Origin: Bradyrhizobiaceae bacterium
Lineage (GTDB): Bacteria > Pseudomonadota > Alphaproteobacteria > Rhizobiales > Xanthobacteraceae
DNA: 64,000 bases
Assembly (NCBI GenBank): GCA_020544565.1
Contig: CP078014.1
Span: 1,986,016 to 2,050,015 of the forward strand
Direction: 5' to 3'
Position numbers and translations under genes: made by a program
In this document: positions 26,705 through 36,098 of the stretch, piece after piece
Numbering within the stretch: position 1 is the stretch's first letter
How the letters are laid out: every line of letters begins with the position of its first letter
The notes under the pieces: generated by a model
What the model was told of the DNA's origin: nothing
The model's database searches: none
Seen by the model: the letters and a program-made list of their open reading frames with translations, nothing else

Positions 26705-27466
26705 TTATTCGTAAGCGTCCGCACCCTTTCGGAGAGCATCCCACTGCGCGCTGTCATGGCTGCAAATCACCGTCGCCCCGCCCTTCTCGATCCGTCGCAC
26801 TTCGGCAAACGACTGCAGGCATTGATCGGCATTCCATGTGTTCTTGGGAACGACGTCGCCATCAAGATTGGCGCGAACGCTGACGGCATCCGAGGTCAGC
26901 AGGAATTCGCCGCTGCGATCGAGGCGAACCAGCGCGCCGATCGTACCCGGCGTATGACCGGGCAAAGGCAGCAGCACGATCCGACCATCGCCGAACAGAT
27001 CGGTCTGCCGCTCGATTACTTTCATGGGAATGGGATGGTCCCAGTCCGCCGGGAAATAGCCGCCGTTGACGGCATCGGGCGCCTTGGCGGCTTCAAGCTC
27101 GCGGGCGTGAACGACGATCGTCGATTTCTTGAAAAACTCGTTGCAGCCGCAATGATCGGTGTGGAGGTGCGAGCACACGACGACATCGATATCGTCAGGA
27201 CCGAGGGCCAGCGCTTTCAGACCATTCAGCACATGCTCTCCGGGCGGCATGATCGGCGTCATGAACTTCGCCAAGCCGCCCCAACGCGGCTCCGGGTTCT
27301 CGGAAATCGTCGGATGGCACCCCGTATCGAACAGCACGTTGCCCTGCTTGTGGCGCATCAGAATGCAGGACACCGGAAGCTCGATGGTTTCACTGCGATC
27401 GGCATCGGGGAAATAGATGCTCTTCCGCATCCGAAGCCGGCCGCCCGACAAAACGTGCATCTTCAT
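26705..27466 (-). CDS. Metallo-beta-lactamase-fold lactonase (AttM/AiiA-like)
   Basis: 253 residues. The zinc-binding motif HLHTDH (His100, His102, Asp104, His105) is intact, and later ligands are seen in LPGHTPGTIG, LLTSDAV and VICSHD. The sequence and length fit the N-acyl-homoserine/gamma-butyrolactone lactonase group that includes AttM (BlcC). It hydrolyses a lactone ring to a hydroxy acid. A neighbouring Fe-alcohol dehydrogenase and SSADH could continue 4-hydroxybutyrate to succinic semialdehyde and succinate. Quorum-signal degradation is an alternative. Confidence 0.82.
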   Translation of the reverse strand: MKMHVLSGGRLRMRKSIYFPDADRSETIELPVSCILMRHKQGNVLFDTGCHPTISENPEPRWGGLAKFMTPIMPPGEHVLNGLKALALGPDDIDVVVCSHLHTDHCGCNEFFKKSTIVVHARELEAAKAPDAVNGGYFPADWDHPIPMKVIERQTDLFGDGRIVLLPLPGHTPGTIGALVRLDRSGEFLLTSDAVSVRANLDGDVVPKNTWNADQCLQSFAEVRRIEKGGATVICSHDSAQWDALRKGADAYE

Positions 27467-27477
27467 GACGGATTCCC

Positions 27478-28251
27478 TTATCTTCCCAGAAAAGCCGGCG
27501 GGCGCTTCTCGGCAAACGCCTGGCGACCTTCCCTGTAATCGTTGCTATCGGATGCATGATCGATGACGGCATCAGCCGCCGCGAGATCGAGCACGCCGGG
27601 CCCCATCGACAACCCGGTCAGGATCTGCTTGGCGCCGGCGACCGACAATGGGGCAAGTTCGGCAACCTGTTTGGCGAAGGCTTTCGCGGCGGCCAACGGA
27701 TCATCGGAGACGTGATCCACGAGTCCCATGCGGGTCGCGCTGTCCGCATCGAACCGCTCCGCAGCGTACAAAATCCGCTTCGCGTTGGTCAGCCCGACCA
27801 GAGCCAGCAACCGCTGGGTACTGCGCACCCCATAGACGATCGACAGTTTCGCCGCCGGAATCCCGATGGCGGTGGCGCTGTGGGCGTAACGGAAATCGCA
27901 CGCCATCGACAGATGGCATCCGCCACCCAGGCAATAACCTTCCAGAACCGCGATCACGACTTTCGGCGTATTCGCGATGGCCTCCGACGATGCATCAACC
28001 GCCACCTCATAGGCTTTGCTCTCCGCGATGTCGGAGCGCACCTTGCCGAATTCGGAAACGTCCGCGCCGACGCTGAAGTTCTTGCCGGCTCCGGTCAGAA
28101 TGATTCCACGAACCTGCGGATCGTTGCCGAGCCGTGTGAAGATCTCGGCTGTATCGCGCCACATCGCGAGCGTCATGGCGTTGCGCTCTGTGGGCCTGTT
28201 GAGCGTGACGATGGCGAGCCGATCTTCGATGGCGACATCAATATCAGGCAA
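27478..28251 (-). CDS. Crotonase-fold protein (enoyl-CoA hydratase/isomerase family), atypical
   Basis: 257 residues from a TTG at 28251 preceded by GGGAAGGA. The frame is open further upstream but that part overlaps the thioesterase gene and has no family similarity. GAGKNFSVGADVSEF and GGGCHLSMACDFRYAH are the crotonase segments. The two hydratase glutamates are replaced (His in GGGCH, Ala in IPAAKLSIVYG), as in the crotonase at 1513. The reaction is therefore uncertain. It overlaps the upstream thioesterase by 8 bp. Confidence 0.82.
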   Translation of the reverse strand: MPDIDVAIEDRLAIVTLNRPTERNAMTLAMWRDTAEIFTRLGNDPQVRGIILTGAGKNFSVGADVSEFGKVRSDIAESKAYEVAVDASSEAIANTPKVVIAVLEGYCLGGGCHLSMACDFRYAHSATAIGIPAAKLSIVYGVRSTQRLLALVGLTNAKRILYAAERFDADSATRMGLVDHVSDDPLAAAKAFAKQVAELAPLSVAGAKQILTGLSMGPGVLDLAAADAVIDHASDSNDYREGRQAFAEKRPPAFLGR

Positions 28252-28735
28252 TGGCTCGTCCTTCCCGTGGCCGTGATTGCAGTTCTGTCGTGGCAGGCCG
28301 CGGCATGAGCCGCGTCGCAACACTCCTCAATTCATCCGGCATGGCTGTCGGCCGCCCACTGTCGCGCTCGACATAGACATGGACGAAATGCCCCTGCGCC
28401 GACGCAACGTCTTCATCGTCCTTGAAGAGGCCGATCTCGTATCGAATGCTGGTGCTACCGATATGACCGACTCTCAATCCGACATTGATTTTCGAGGGAA
28501 AACCTATCGATCGGAAATAACGGCACGTGGTCTCCGCCACGAGACCGATGATCGGACTGTTTGCGACATCGAGAACGCCATGCTCGATCAGATACTGGTT
28601 CACGATCGTGTCGAAGAACGAGTAGTAGGTCGTATTGTTCATGTGACGGTAGGAGTCGTTATCCATCCAGCGCGTGGTCATCACCTGAAAATACAGGTAG
28701 GACTGGCGCGAATCGGCGGTGGGGCGCCCGTTCAC
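28244..28735 (-). CDS. Acyl-CoA thioesterase (4HBT hot-dog fold)
   Basis: 163 residues. The segment TRWMDNDSYRHMNNTTYYSFFDTIVNQYL is the hallmark of 4-hydroxybenzoyl-CoA thioesterase/FadM-like proteins, with the catalytic Asp in MDNDSYRHMNN. It hydrolyses an acyl-CoA, which could release the end product of the crotonase/ligase branch or rescue CoA. It overlaps the Fe-ADH gene by 4 bp and the crotonase gene by 8 bp, which indicates tight translational coupling. Confidence 0.85.
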   Translation of the reverse strand: MNGRPTADSRQSYLYFQVMTTRWMDNDSYRHMNNTTYYSFFDTIVNQYLIEHGVLDVANSPIIGLVAETTCRYFRSIGFPSKINVGLRVGHIGSTSIRYEIGLFKDDEDVASAQGHFVHVYVERDSGRPTAMPDELRSVATRLMPRPATTELQSRPREGRAIA

Positions 28736-29895
28736 AGCGACGCCTCGTAGATCGCGAATGCATCGTCCCGCACGACCTCACGCGGATTGTTGACCAGAAG
28801 CCGGGTCTGCTTCATGGCATCGTCCGCCAGCATGCCGAGATCCTTTGCTGCGATACCGACATCCCGCAAGCGCGTCGGCAAGCCCAGTTCGGTCGGAAGA
28901 GCTGACAGCATCTCAACCAGCGCCTTGGTGCGGTCAGCGCTCCCGCCTTTGGCGCTTGGAACAAGAATTTCGGCAAGCTCGCCGTAGTGATGTTCGGCCG
29001 CCGGCGCATTGAAGCGGATCACCTGAGGGAGAACCAGCGAGTTCGACAATCCATGCGGGACGTGGAAGCGGGCTCCCACCGGGTAAGCCAGCGCGTGAAC
29101 CGCCGCAACCGGCGCATTCGCGAACGCCATCCCGGCCAGCATCGAGCCGAGCAACATGTTGTGACGCGCCTCGCGATTACCGCCGTTGCGGCAAACCTCG
29201 TGGATGTTGCCCCCCAGCAGCCGCAGCGCATCGCGCGCCAGCGCATCCGACAGCGGATTCTTCAACCGCTTGCTGGTGTAAGCCTCGATGGCATGGACCA
29301 TCGCATCGATCCCGGTCGCGGCCGTGACCGCCGCGGGAAGCCCCAATGTCAACTCCGCATCGAGTACGGCCCAGTCCGGCAACAGAACGGGCGAGACCAC
29401 GCCTTTCTTCTCGCCCTCCCCCGTCGTCACGATCGAGATCGGGGTGACCTCCGAGCCGGTGCCGGCGGTCGTCGGAGCCAGAACCAGCGGTAGACGCGGT
29501 CCCTTCGCCATCCCGACACCGTAAATGTCATCGAGCTTCTCCTTGCCGACAGCAAGAAGGGCGACGAGTTTTGCGACGTCCATCGAACTGCCGCCGCCGA
29601 TGGAGACGACACCATCGACATTGGCATCCTTCGCCAGCTTGACCGCCGCATCGATCACATGAACCGGCGGGTCCGCCTCGACATCCGTGAACAGCGTGAC
29701 GGCGACACCGCTCTGCTGCAGTCCGTTCAAACCCGCCTTAAGAAGGCCCGCACCCTTCACGCCGGGATCGGTCACCATCAGGACGGACTTGCAGCCAAGC
29801 GCCTTGACCAACTCTCCAATTCGGGACGAGGAGCCGGGCTCCACCAGAATTGATTTCGTCGATTGGAAGACAAATCCCTGCACTGCGAACTCCAT
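28732..29895 (-). CDS. Iron-containing alcohol dehydrogenase
   Basis: 387 residues. The NAD-binding GGGSSMDVAKLVAL, APTTAGTGSEVTPISIV, ATGIDAMVHAIEAYTSK and VPHGLSNSLVLPQVIRFN (metal ligands) define the Fe-ADH superfamily. The closest functional parallel in context is the 4-hydroxybutyrate dehydrogenase BlcB/AttL, which works with a lactonase and an SSADH. It is the first gene of a seven-gene minus-strand operon and has a TTGACA-N17-TCTACT promoter overlapping the shared motif at 29992-30010. Confidence 0.88.
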   Translation of the reverse strand: MEFAVQGFVFQSTKSILVEPGSSSRIGELVKALGCKSVLMVTDPGVKGAGLLKAGLNGLQQSGVAVTLFTDVEADPPVHVIDAAVKLAKDANVDGVVSIGGGSSMDVAKLVALLAVGKEKLDDIYGVGMAKGPRLPLVLAPTTAGTGSEVTPISIVTTGEGEKKGVVSPVLLPDWAVLDAELTLGLPAAVTAATGIDAMVHAIEAYTSKRLKNPLSDALARDALRLLGGNIHEVCRNGGNREARHNMLLGSMLAGMAFANAPVAAVHALAYPVGARFHVPHGLSNSLVLPQVIRFNAPAAEHHYGELAEILVPSAKGGSADRTKALVEMLSALPTELGLPTRLRDVGIAAKDLGMLADDAMKQTRLLVNNPREVVRDDAFAIYEASL

Positions 29896-29991
29896 TCAAG
29901 CATGAAGTGATCAAACACGCTCGCGCGACCACCCGGATTGTTGTTCAGGAACGTGACTGAACCGTTGGCTCATCCCAGCCGAAATTCATAA

Positions 29992-30028
29992 CTTGCATAA
30001 GTAGACTAATTTGACGGCGCGATGTCAA
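29992..30028 (-). promoter_or_regulatory. Promoter with shared regulon motif, site A (lactonase operon)
   Basis: On the minus strand the motif ATTAGTCTACTTATGCAAG occupies 30010-29992. TTGACA (30028-30023) and TCTACT (30005-30000) are spaced 17 bp, giving a plausible sigma70 promoter about 100 bp before the Fe-ADH start. The motif differs by one base from site B and overlaps the livM stop codon. Confidence 0.7.
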
Positions 30029-31043
30029 CTCGCTTCGAGGCTTTCCCGTCATGCGATAACAGCGTGCGCCGCGCCCGCGCAGCCTGAAAGGCGGCGGCGA
30101 CTTCACCGACGATGCCCCGGCGAAACAGCAGCACGCATGTCATGAAGATAAGCCCGATGATGATCGGAACCTTGGTGGACAGGTCGACCGACAGCGTCCC
30201 CAGTTGAATGACGCCAACGCCGGAGAGTTTGCTCTCCAGCGTCACCACCAGGATCGCGCCGATGATCGGCCCGAGCGGCGTGCCCAGTCCGCCGAGCAGA
30301 CACATCAAAATGACATTGCCGGATTGCGTCCAGTGCGCGTCCGGGAGGCCGGCGAAGCCGAGCGTCAGCGCCTTGACGCCTCCGGCAACACCCGCCGCCG
30401 CAGCCGACATGGAGAACGCCGAGAGCTTATAGGCCTGGACATCGTACCCGAGCGAAACAGCGCGCGGCTCATTGTCACGAATGGCGAGAAGAACCTGGCC
30501 GAACGGCGCTTCCATCAGGCGCTGGAACGCCCAGACGACGGCCACCATGACCGCGAGCACAAAGATGTACATCACGCGATCATCCGAAAGATCGATGATC
30601 CCGAACAGCGCCCGCCGCGGAATACGCTGAAGTCCGTCTTCGGCGCCGGTGAACGGCGCCTGCACGCAGAAGAAATAGACCATCTGGGCCAGCGCCAGCG
30701 TGATCATGGCGAAATAGATTCCCTGGCGGCGGATCGCCATGCCTCCCATCACCACGCCGAGGACCAGGCCGACGACAAGGCTGACGCCAAGGGCGAGTTC
30801 GGGCGTCGCCCCCCACTCCTTCGTGACATAGCCGGCGACGTAAGCGCCCATCCCGAAGAAGGCCGCATGGCCGATCGACAGCAGCCCGACGTTTCCCGTG
30901 AAGAAGTTGAACGCGACGGCGAACAGCGCCAGCGCCACACACTTCATCAGAAACTGGGCATAGAGCCCGGTGTACGGCGCGACGAAGCCGACCGCGAACA
31001 GGCCGAGCAGCAGAACCGTCGACGTTCTCACGGATTTTGTCAT
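30006..31043 (-). CDS. livM: ABC transporter permease LivM
   Basis: 345 residues from the ATG at 31043, which overlaps the livH end by 4 bp; the long upstream frame is the livH shadow. ALFAVAFNFFTGNVGLLSIGHAAFFGMGAYVAGYV is the LivM signature, with IRDNEPRAVSLGYDVQAYKLSAFSMSAAAAG as the ATPase-contacting loop and LGGLGTPLGPIIGA near the end. The C-terminal tail of about 40 residues is hydrophilic and basic. The last codons and stop lie in the promoter of the next operon. Confidence 0.9.
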   Translation of the reverse strand: MTKSVRTSTVLLLGLFAVGFVAPYTGLYAQFLMKCVALALFAVAFNFFTGNVGLLSIGHAAFFGMGAYVAGYVTKEWGATPELALGVSLVVGLVLGVVMGGMAIRRQGIYFAMITLALAQMVYFFCVQAPFTGAEDGLQRIPRRALFGIIDLSDDRVMYIFVLAVMVAVVWAFQRLMEAPFGQVLLAIRDNEPRAVSLGYDVQAYKLSAFSMSAAAAGVAGGVKALTLGFAGLPDAHWTQSGNVILMCLLGGLGTPLGPIIGAILVVTLESKLSGVGVIQLGTLSVDLSTKVPIIIGLIFMTCVLLFRRGIVGEVAAAFQAARARRTLLSHDGKASKRVDIAPSN

Positions 31044-31918
31044 GCTTCGCGCCCAAACAGACCGGCAGGGCGGATCAGAAGAATGATCGCCATGACGATG
31101 AAAACGATGGTCGATGAAATCTCGGGATAGAACACCTTGGACAGCCCCTCGATCACGCCGAGAGCGAGTCCTGTGGCGATCGCGCCGGCGGTGGAGCCGA
31201 GCCCACCAATGACGACGACGGCAAAGGTGATGATCAGGATATTGGAGCCCATCAGCGGCTGAACCTGATAGATCGGCGCCGCCAGCACCCCGGCAAATGC
31301 GGCGAGCGCGGCACCGAGCGCATAAACCAGGGTCACCATCAGCGGCACATTGATGCCCAGCGCCTGCACGATCCGCGCATTCTCGGTGCCGGCGCGCAGA
31401 TAAGAGCCGAGACGGGTCCGCTCGATCAGGAACCAGGTCACGATGCACACCAGCAGCGACATACCGACGATCCATACGCGATAGATCGGAAGCCTCATGA
31501 AGCCCAGATCGATCAACCCGCGCAGCAATGGAGGGGGCGGATACGACAGCCCCGCCGAGCCGTAGATATCGCGGAAGATGCCTTCCAGCACGAGGGCAAG
31601 CCCGAACGTGAACAGCAGCCCATACAGGTGATCGAGCCCGGACAGGCGGCGCAGCAGAAGGCGCTCGATCAACGCTCCGAACGCCCCGACGACGATCGGG
31701 ACGAGGATCAGCGACCACCAGTAGTTCACGCCAAACTTATGCATGGCGAGATAAACGCCGAACGCGCCCAGCATATAGAGCGCGCCATGCGCGAAGTTGA
31801 TGACGTTGAGAAGGCCGAAGATCAGCGCAAGGCCAAGGCTGAGAATGGCATAGAAAGACCCGTTGACGAGACCGATCGTGACCTGACCCAGCAACACCTG
31901 CAGAGGAATATCGAACAT
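31040..31918 (-). CDS. livH: ABC transporter permease LivH
   Basis: 292 residues from the ATG at 31918, preceded by GAGAGGCGAT; a TTG four codons upstream overlaps the livF stop and is less likely. NGSFYAILSLGLALIFGLLNVINFAHGALYMLGAF is a typical LivH N-terminus and VVIGGLGSTAGAIATGLALGVIEGL the conserved C-terminal loop. Works with livM, livF and livG of this cluster. Confidence 0.9.
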   Translation of the reverse strand: MFDIPLQVLLGQVTIGLVNGSFYAILSLGLALIFGLLNVINFAHGALYMLGAFGVYLAMHKFGVNYWWSLILVPIVVGAFGALIERLLLRRLSGLDHLYGLLFTFGLALVLEGIFRDIYGSAGLSYPPPPLLRGLIDLGFMRLPIYRVWIVGMSLLVCIVTWFLIERTRLGSYLRAGTENARIVQALGINVPLMVTLVYALGAALAAFAGVLAAPIYQVQPLMGSNILIITFAVVVIGGLGSTAGAIATGLALGVIEGLSKVFYPEISSTIVFIVMAIILLIRPAGLFGREA

Positions 31919-31926
31919 ATCGCCTC

Positions 31927-32657
<731 letters not shown>

Positions 32658-32661
<4 letters not shown>

Positions 32662-33449
32662 TGTTTCTTCTCCGCGCGCGACCGCGAACCGAGATAGGAC
32701 TCGATGACCTGCGGATCGCGCGACACGTCGTCATACGTCCCTTCGGCGATGATCTCCCCTCGCCGCAGCACACTGATGCGATCCGCGATGCGCGCCACCA
32801 TCTTCATATTGTGCTCGACCATCACGACAGTCCGGCCGATCGCCGCCTGCTTGATCAGCGACGTCACGCGATCGACGTCTTCGTGGCCCAATCCCTGTGT
32901 CGGCTCGTCGAGCAGCATCACCTTGGGCTCGGCGGCCAGTGTCGTCGCCAGTTCCAGCGCGCGCTTGCGCCCATAGGGCAGATCCCCCGCGAGCGTGTTC
33001 GCGAATGCGACCAGATCGACCTGGTTCAACAACTCATCGATCCGTGCCGAGACATCGCCAAGCCGCTTCCGCCCGCGCCAGAACGCCACCGGCGAAACGC
33101 ACGCGCGCTGAAGTGCCACCACGATGTTGTCGCTCACGCTCAGGCGCGGAAACACCGCTGAAATCTGGAAGGAACGCACCAATCCGCGACGGGCCAGCGC
33201 AGCCGGCCTTTCGTCCGTGACATCGATACCTTCAAGCAGGATCTGCCCCGACGACGGCACAAGAAACTTCGTGAGCAGGTTGAAGACCGTGGTCTTCCCC
33301 GCGCCATTGGGCCCGATCAAGGCATGGATCTCGCCGCGATGGACATCGAGATCGACACCGCCGACGGCCGTGTAGCCGCGAAACTCTTTTCGCAGCCCCC
33401 GCGCCTGGAGGACGACCTCTGTCGCCGGATGATGCGTCGCTGCAGGCAT
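32658..33449 (-). CDS. livG: ABC transporter ATPase LivG
   Basis: 263 residues from the ATG at 33449 directed by GGGAGGG; a start 12 codons earlier is open but lacks an SD. Walker A GPNGAGKTTVFN, LVRSFQISAVFPRLSVSDNI, the signature-equivalent LPYGRKRALELATTL and Walker B VMLLDEPTQGLGHED are intact. First gene of the minus-strand livGFHM transcript, divergent from the binding-protein gene at 33609. Confidence 0.9.
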
Positions 33450-33509
33450 CCCGTTTCCCTCCCATCGTCCCTTTTTGCGCCGCACCTGAATGAGTTTCGA
33501 GCAACCCTG

Positions 33510-33546
33510 TTGACAGCGTCATACCAAATTAGTCTAGTTATGCAAG
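33510..33546 (+). promoter_or_regulatory. Promoter with shared regulon motif, site B (binding protein)
   Basis: TTGACA (33510-33515) and TCTAGT (33533-33538) with a 17-bp spacer, followed by the SBP gene at 33609. ATTAGTCTAGTTATGCAAG (33528-33546) overlaps the -10 region and is nearly identical to sites A and C. It may also control the divergent livG. Confidence 0.7.
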
Positions 33547-33608
33547 CCTATATGCTGCGTCGGAACGACCAGCGACAGGTTTTTTTCGGAAGTGGACAGG
33601 AGGAACCA

Positions 33609-34820
33609 ATGAAAAGGACTGCAATTGCGCTTGCTACGACGGTCGCACTCGCGAGCCCTGCTTTTGCTCAAGTGAAGATTTCCGACGACGTGGTGCGGAT
33701 CGGGGTCATGACGGACATGTCCGGACAATTCTCCCACGAGGCGGGAGAGGGTTCGGTAACCGCGGTCAAAATGGCCGTCGAGGACTTCGGTGGAACGGTC
33801 CTCGGCAAACCGATCGAGGTCATCATCGCCGATCATCAGAACCGGAATGAAGTCGCCATCGCAAAAGCCAAGGAATGGTATGACATCGGCAAGGTCGACA
33901 TGATCGCCAACCTGATCAACTCCTCGATTGCGCTGGCTGTCACCAACGTCGCCCAGGAAAAGAACCGCATCGCCATTGTGAACGGCTCGGGATCGTCGCG
34001 GTTGACCGGCGACTCCTGCACGCCGAACAGCATCCACTACGCCTACGACACTTACGCTCTCGCCCAGGGCACCGGAAAGGCGCTGATCAAGGAAGGCCTA
34101 AATTCCTGGTACTTTCTGACCGCCGACTACGCATTCGGTCACGCCCTTGAAGGCGATACCGCCAATGTCGTGAAAGCCAACGGCGGCAAGGTGGCCGGAG
34201 CGATCCGCTACCCGATCGACACGCCGGACCACTCGTCGTTCCTGCTGCAAGCGCAGGCATCAAAAGCCAAGGTGGTCGCCGTGGCCGGTTCCGGCACCAC
34301 CTTCATCAACGCCGTCAAGTCCGCCAAGGACTTCGGCCTCACCGACGGCGGCAAGCAAAGCATTGCCGGCCTTCTGGTGTGGATCACCGATATCGATTCC
34401 ATGGGCCTCAATACGGCCCAGGGCCTGGTCCTGACCAACGGCTTCTACTGGGATCGCGACGACGAGACGCGCGCCTTTTCCAAGCGTTTCTTTGAACGCA
34501 TGAAGCGCATGCCGCATATGGGCGACGCCGGCGACTATTCGTCGACGATGCATTATCTCAACGCCATCAAGGCTGCCGGCACCGACGACGCCAAGACGGT
34601 GATGGCCAAGATGCGTGAGATGCCGGTGAACGACTTCTTCGCCAAGAACGGCCGTGTCCGCGAGGACGGCCGTTTCGTCCACGATATGTACGTCTACGAA
34701 GTCAAGAAGCCGTCCGAGTCGAAATATGCGTGGGACTATTACAAGCTGCGCGCTGTCATTCCGGGTGACGAGGCCTATCGCCCCCTCTCCGAAAGCAAGT
34801 GTCCGCTTGTAAAGAAGTAA
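33609..34820 (+). CDS. ABC transporter substrate-binding protein (Liv/HAAT family)
   Basis: 403 residues from the ATG at 33609 (SD GGAGGAACC). Signal peptide MKRTAIALATTVALASPAFA, then VRIGVMTDMSGQFSHEAGEGSVTAVKMAVEDFGGTVLGKPIEVIIADHQN, a type I periplasmic binding fold. The variant with MTDMSG and HQNR is common among binding proteins for aromatic or other organic compounds rather than leucine. It provides substrate recognition for the divergent livGFHM genes and belongs to the regulon marked by site B. Confidence 0.88.
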   Translation: MKRTAIALATTVALASPAFAQVKISDDVVRIGVMTDMSGQFSHEAGEGSVTAVKMAVEDFGGTVLGKPIEVIIADHQNRNEVAIAKAKEWYDIGKVDMIANLINSSIALAVTNVAQEKNRIAIVNGSGSSRLTGDSCTPNSIHYAYDTYALAQGTGKALIKEGLNSWYFLTADYAFGHALEGDTANVVKANGGKVAGAIRYPIDTPDHSSFLLQAQASKAKVVAVAGSGTTFINAVKSAKDFGLTDGGKQSIAGLLVWITDIDSMGLNTAQGLVLTNGFYWDRDDETRAFSKRFFERMKRMPHMGDAGDYSSTMHYLNAIKAAGTDDAKTVMAKMREMPVNDFFAKNGRVREDGRFVHDMYVYEVKKPSESKYAWDYYKLRAVIPGDEAYRPLSESKCPLVKK

Positions 34821-34847
34821 GTCGTTCTCCGGCTTTGAGAACTCCTT

Positions 34848-34902
34848 CGAATCCGAAGTTCGCTAGCAAGCATGCTTGCAAATGATGCGAGCTTCGGATT
34901 CG
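34848..34902. terminator. Nested palindrome between convergent genes
   Basis: Outer arms CGAATCCGAAG / CTTCGGATTCG (11 bp, perfect) enclose a second perfect palindrome GCAAGCATGCTTGC (34866-34879). It lies between the end of the binding-protein gene and the end of the HxlR gene, so a bidirectional terminator is likely. No strong T-tract is present. Confidence 0.6.
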
Positions 34903-34907
34903 CGACA

Positions 34908-35963
34908 CTAGACGCGGCCGGGCACCGCCCGGCTGCTTTTGCGCCCGCCGAATTGATCGGGATCGTAACGCATCCGATATTTCATGGCGAAGGCGTGGAT
35001 CGGCTTGCCACACCGGTCGCAAATGACCGTCGGGGTGAAAACCCGGCCACAGGCAGCGTGCTTCAACAGCATCGGCGGCTCGCCATTCGAGCGCCACCGG
35101 TCGCCCCACGCCATCATCATCATGAGCGGTCCGTGGAGATCAGCTCCCATCGGCGTCAGCACATATTCGAATCGCTCGGGAGCCGATTGATACTTTCGCT
35201 TCTTGAAGACACCACGCTCGACCAGACGGGCCAGCCGATCGGTCAGAATATTGGAGGCAATCCTCAATTCATTCTGGAACTGGTCAAATCGCGTGGCCCC
35301 GAAAAAAGCTTCGCGGATCATCAGAAAGCTCCAGCGATCCCCGATCACCTCGAGCGCGCGCGAAACCGAACTTGGACGGCCCCGCATGAAGTCATCGGCC
35401 GTGCGGCGTGTTCGGCGCGCAGCCGCCTCCCCCCGGATCACACCCGCGCCCGGCCCTTCAAGATAAGTGACCTCGCGGGCCGAAGTCTTCTTATGGCAAC
35501 ACGAGCAGGCAACAATAGGCTTGCTGACGCAATTGCAGTCTTCGTGAATGAGTTGCAACGGCCCCCGCGTGGGATCAAGCCAGCGATCACCGAACTGCAT
35601 CAGCGCCATGAATGTCGGATAGAGATCGATGCCCGATTTTGTGAGCTTGTACTCCACCCGGCTCGACGTATCCGAATAGCTGACCTGGCGCAGGATCTGC
35701 TCCTGCGTCAACCGCCGCAACCGATCCGTCAGCGTCGCACGGGAGATTTCGAGACCCGAGCGGTATTCCTCGAACCGCTTTGCTCCGAAGAACGCTTCGC
35801 GAATAACCAGAAAGGCCCACGCATCGGAAAGGATGCCGACGGTGCTTGCAATCGAGCACCTGCGCTCAAACTGACTTGAGGACTTGCTGTCAGCGTCGAC
35901 CGATACATCTGACTTTGAAGATCTGGCCGGCTTCTTTGGTTTTGTTACTGCCGCAGGCCGCAT
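34908..35963 (-). CDS. Tandem HxlR-type transcriptional regulator (two fused HTH modules)
   Basis: 351 residues from the ATG at 35963; in-frame GTG and TTG starts upstream cannot be excluded. Two homologous HxlR winged-helix modules are visible: residues about 35-135 (ILSDAWAFLVIREAFFGAKRFEEY) and about 197-297 (VIGDRWSFLMIREAFFGATRFDQF). Each is followed by a Cys-rich tail (Cys143, 145, 153, 155, 156; Cys305, 315, 318) that could bind a metal. Normal HxlR proteins are about 110-150 residues and act as dimers, so this is a covalent dimer. It sits between the transporter and the hydroxylase genes and is the best candidate regulator for the shared motif. Confidence 0.85.
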   Translation of the reverse strand: MRPAAVTKPKKPARSSKSDVSVDADSKSSSQFERRCSIASTVGILSDAWAFLVIREAFFGAKRFEEYRSGLEISRATLTDRLRRLTQEQILRQVSYSDTSSRVEYKLTKSGIDLYPTFMALMQFGDRWLDPTRGPLQLIHEDCNCVSKPIVACSCCHKKTSAREVTYLEGPGAGVIRGEAAARRTRRTADDFMRGRPSSVSRALEVIGDRWSFLMIREAFFGATRFDQFQNELRIASNILTDRLARLVERGVFKKRKYQSAPERFEYVLTPMGADLHGPLMMMMAWGDRWRSNGEPPMLLKHAACGRVFTPTVICDRCGKPIHAFAMKYRMRYDPDQFGGRKSSRAVPGRV

Positions 35964-36098
35964 GCTCCGACTCTGATCAATTGCCCTATCAGCCACTCCG
36001 AGGCTACATCCGCAGGGTCTCAAAACGATATTGAGCCATGTATACCAGTTGTTCAATCCCGAACAAGCGCATCAAACCATAAGCTCAGATCGCCCAGA

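Noticed and set aside
26705-27466. Quorum-quenching as the main role of the lactonase
   Set aside because: No LuxI/LuxR genes are seen in the window, and the operon partners (Fe-ADH, SSADH) fit a carbon-source pathway better; the possibility stays open.
30006-31718. 570-codon fused frame of livM with upstream sequence
   Set aside because: The first 225 codons are an out-of-frame reading of livH; the true livM starts at 31043 with a 4-bp overlap.
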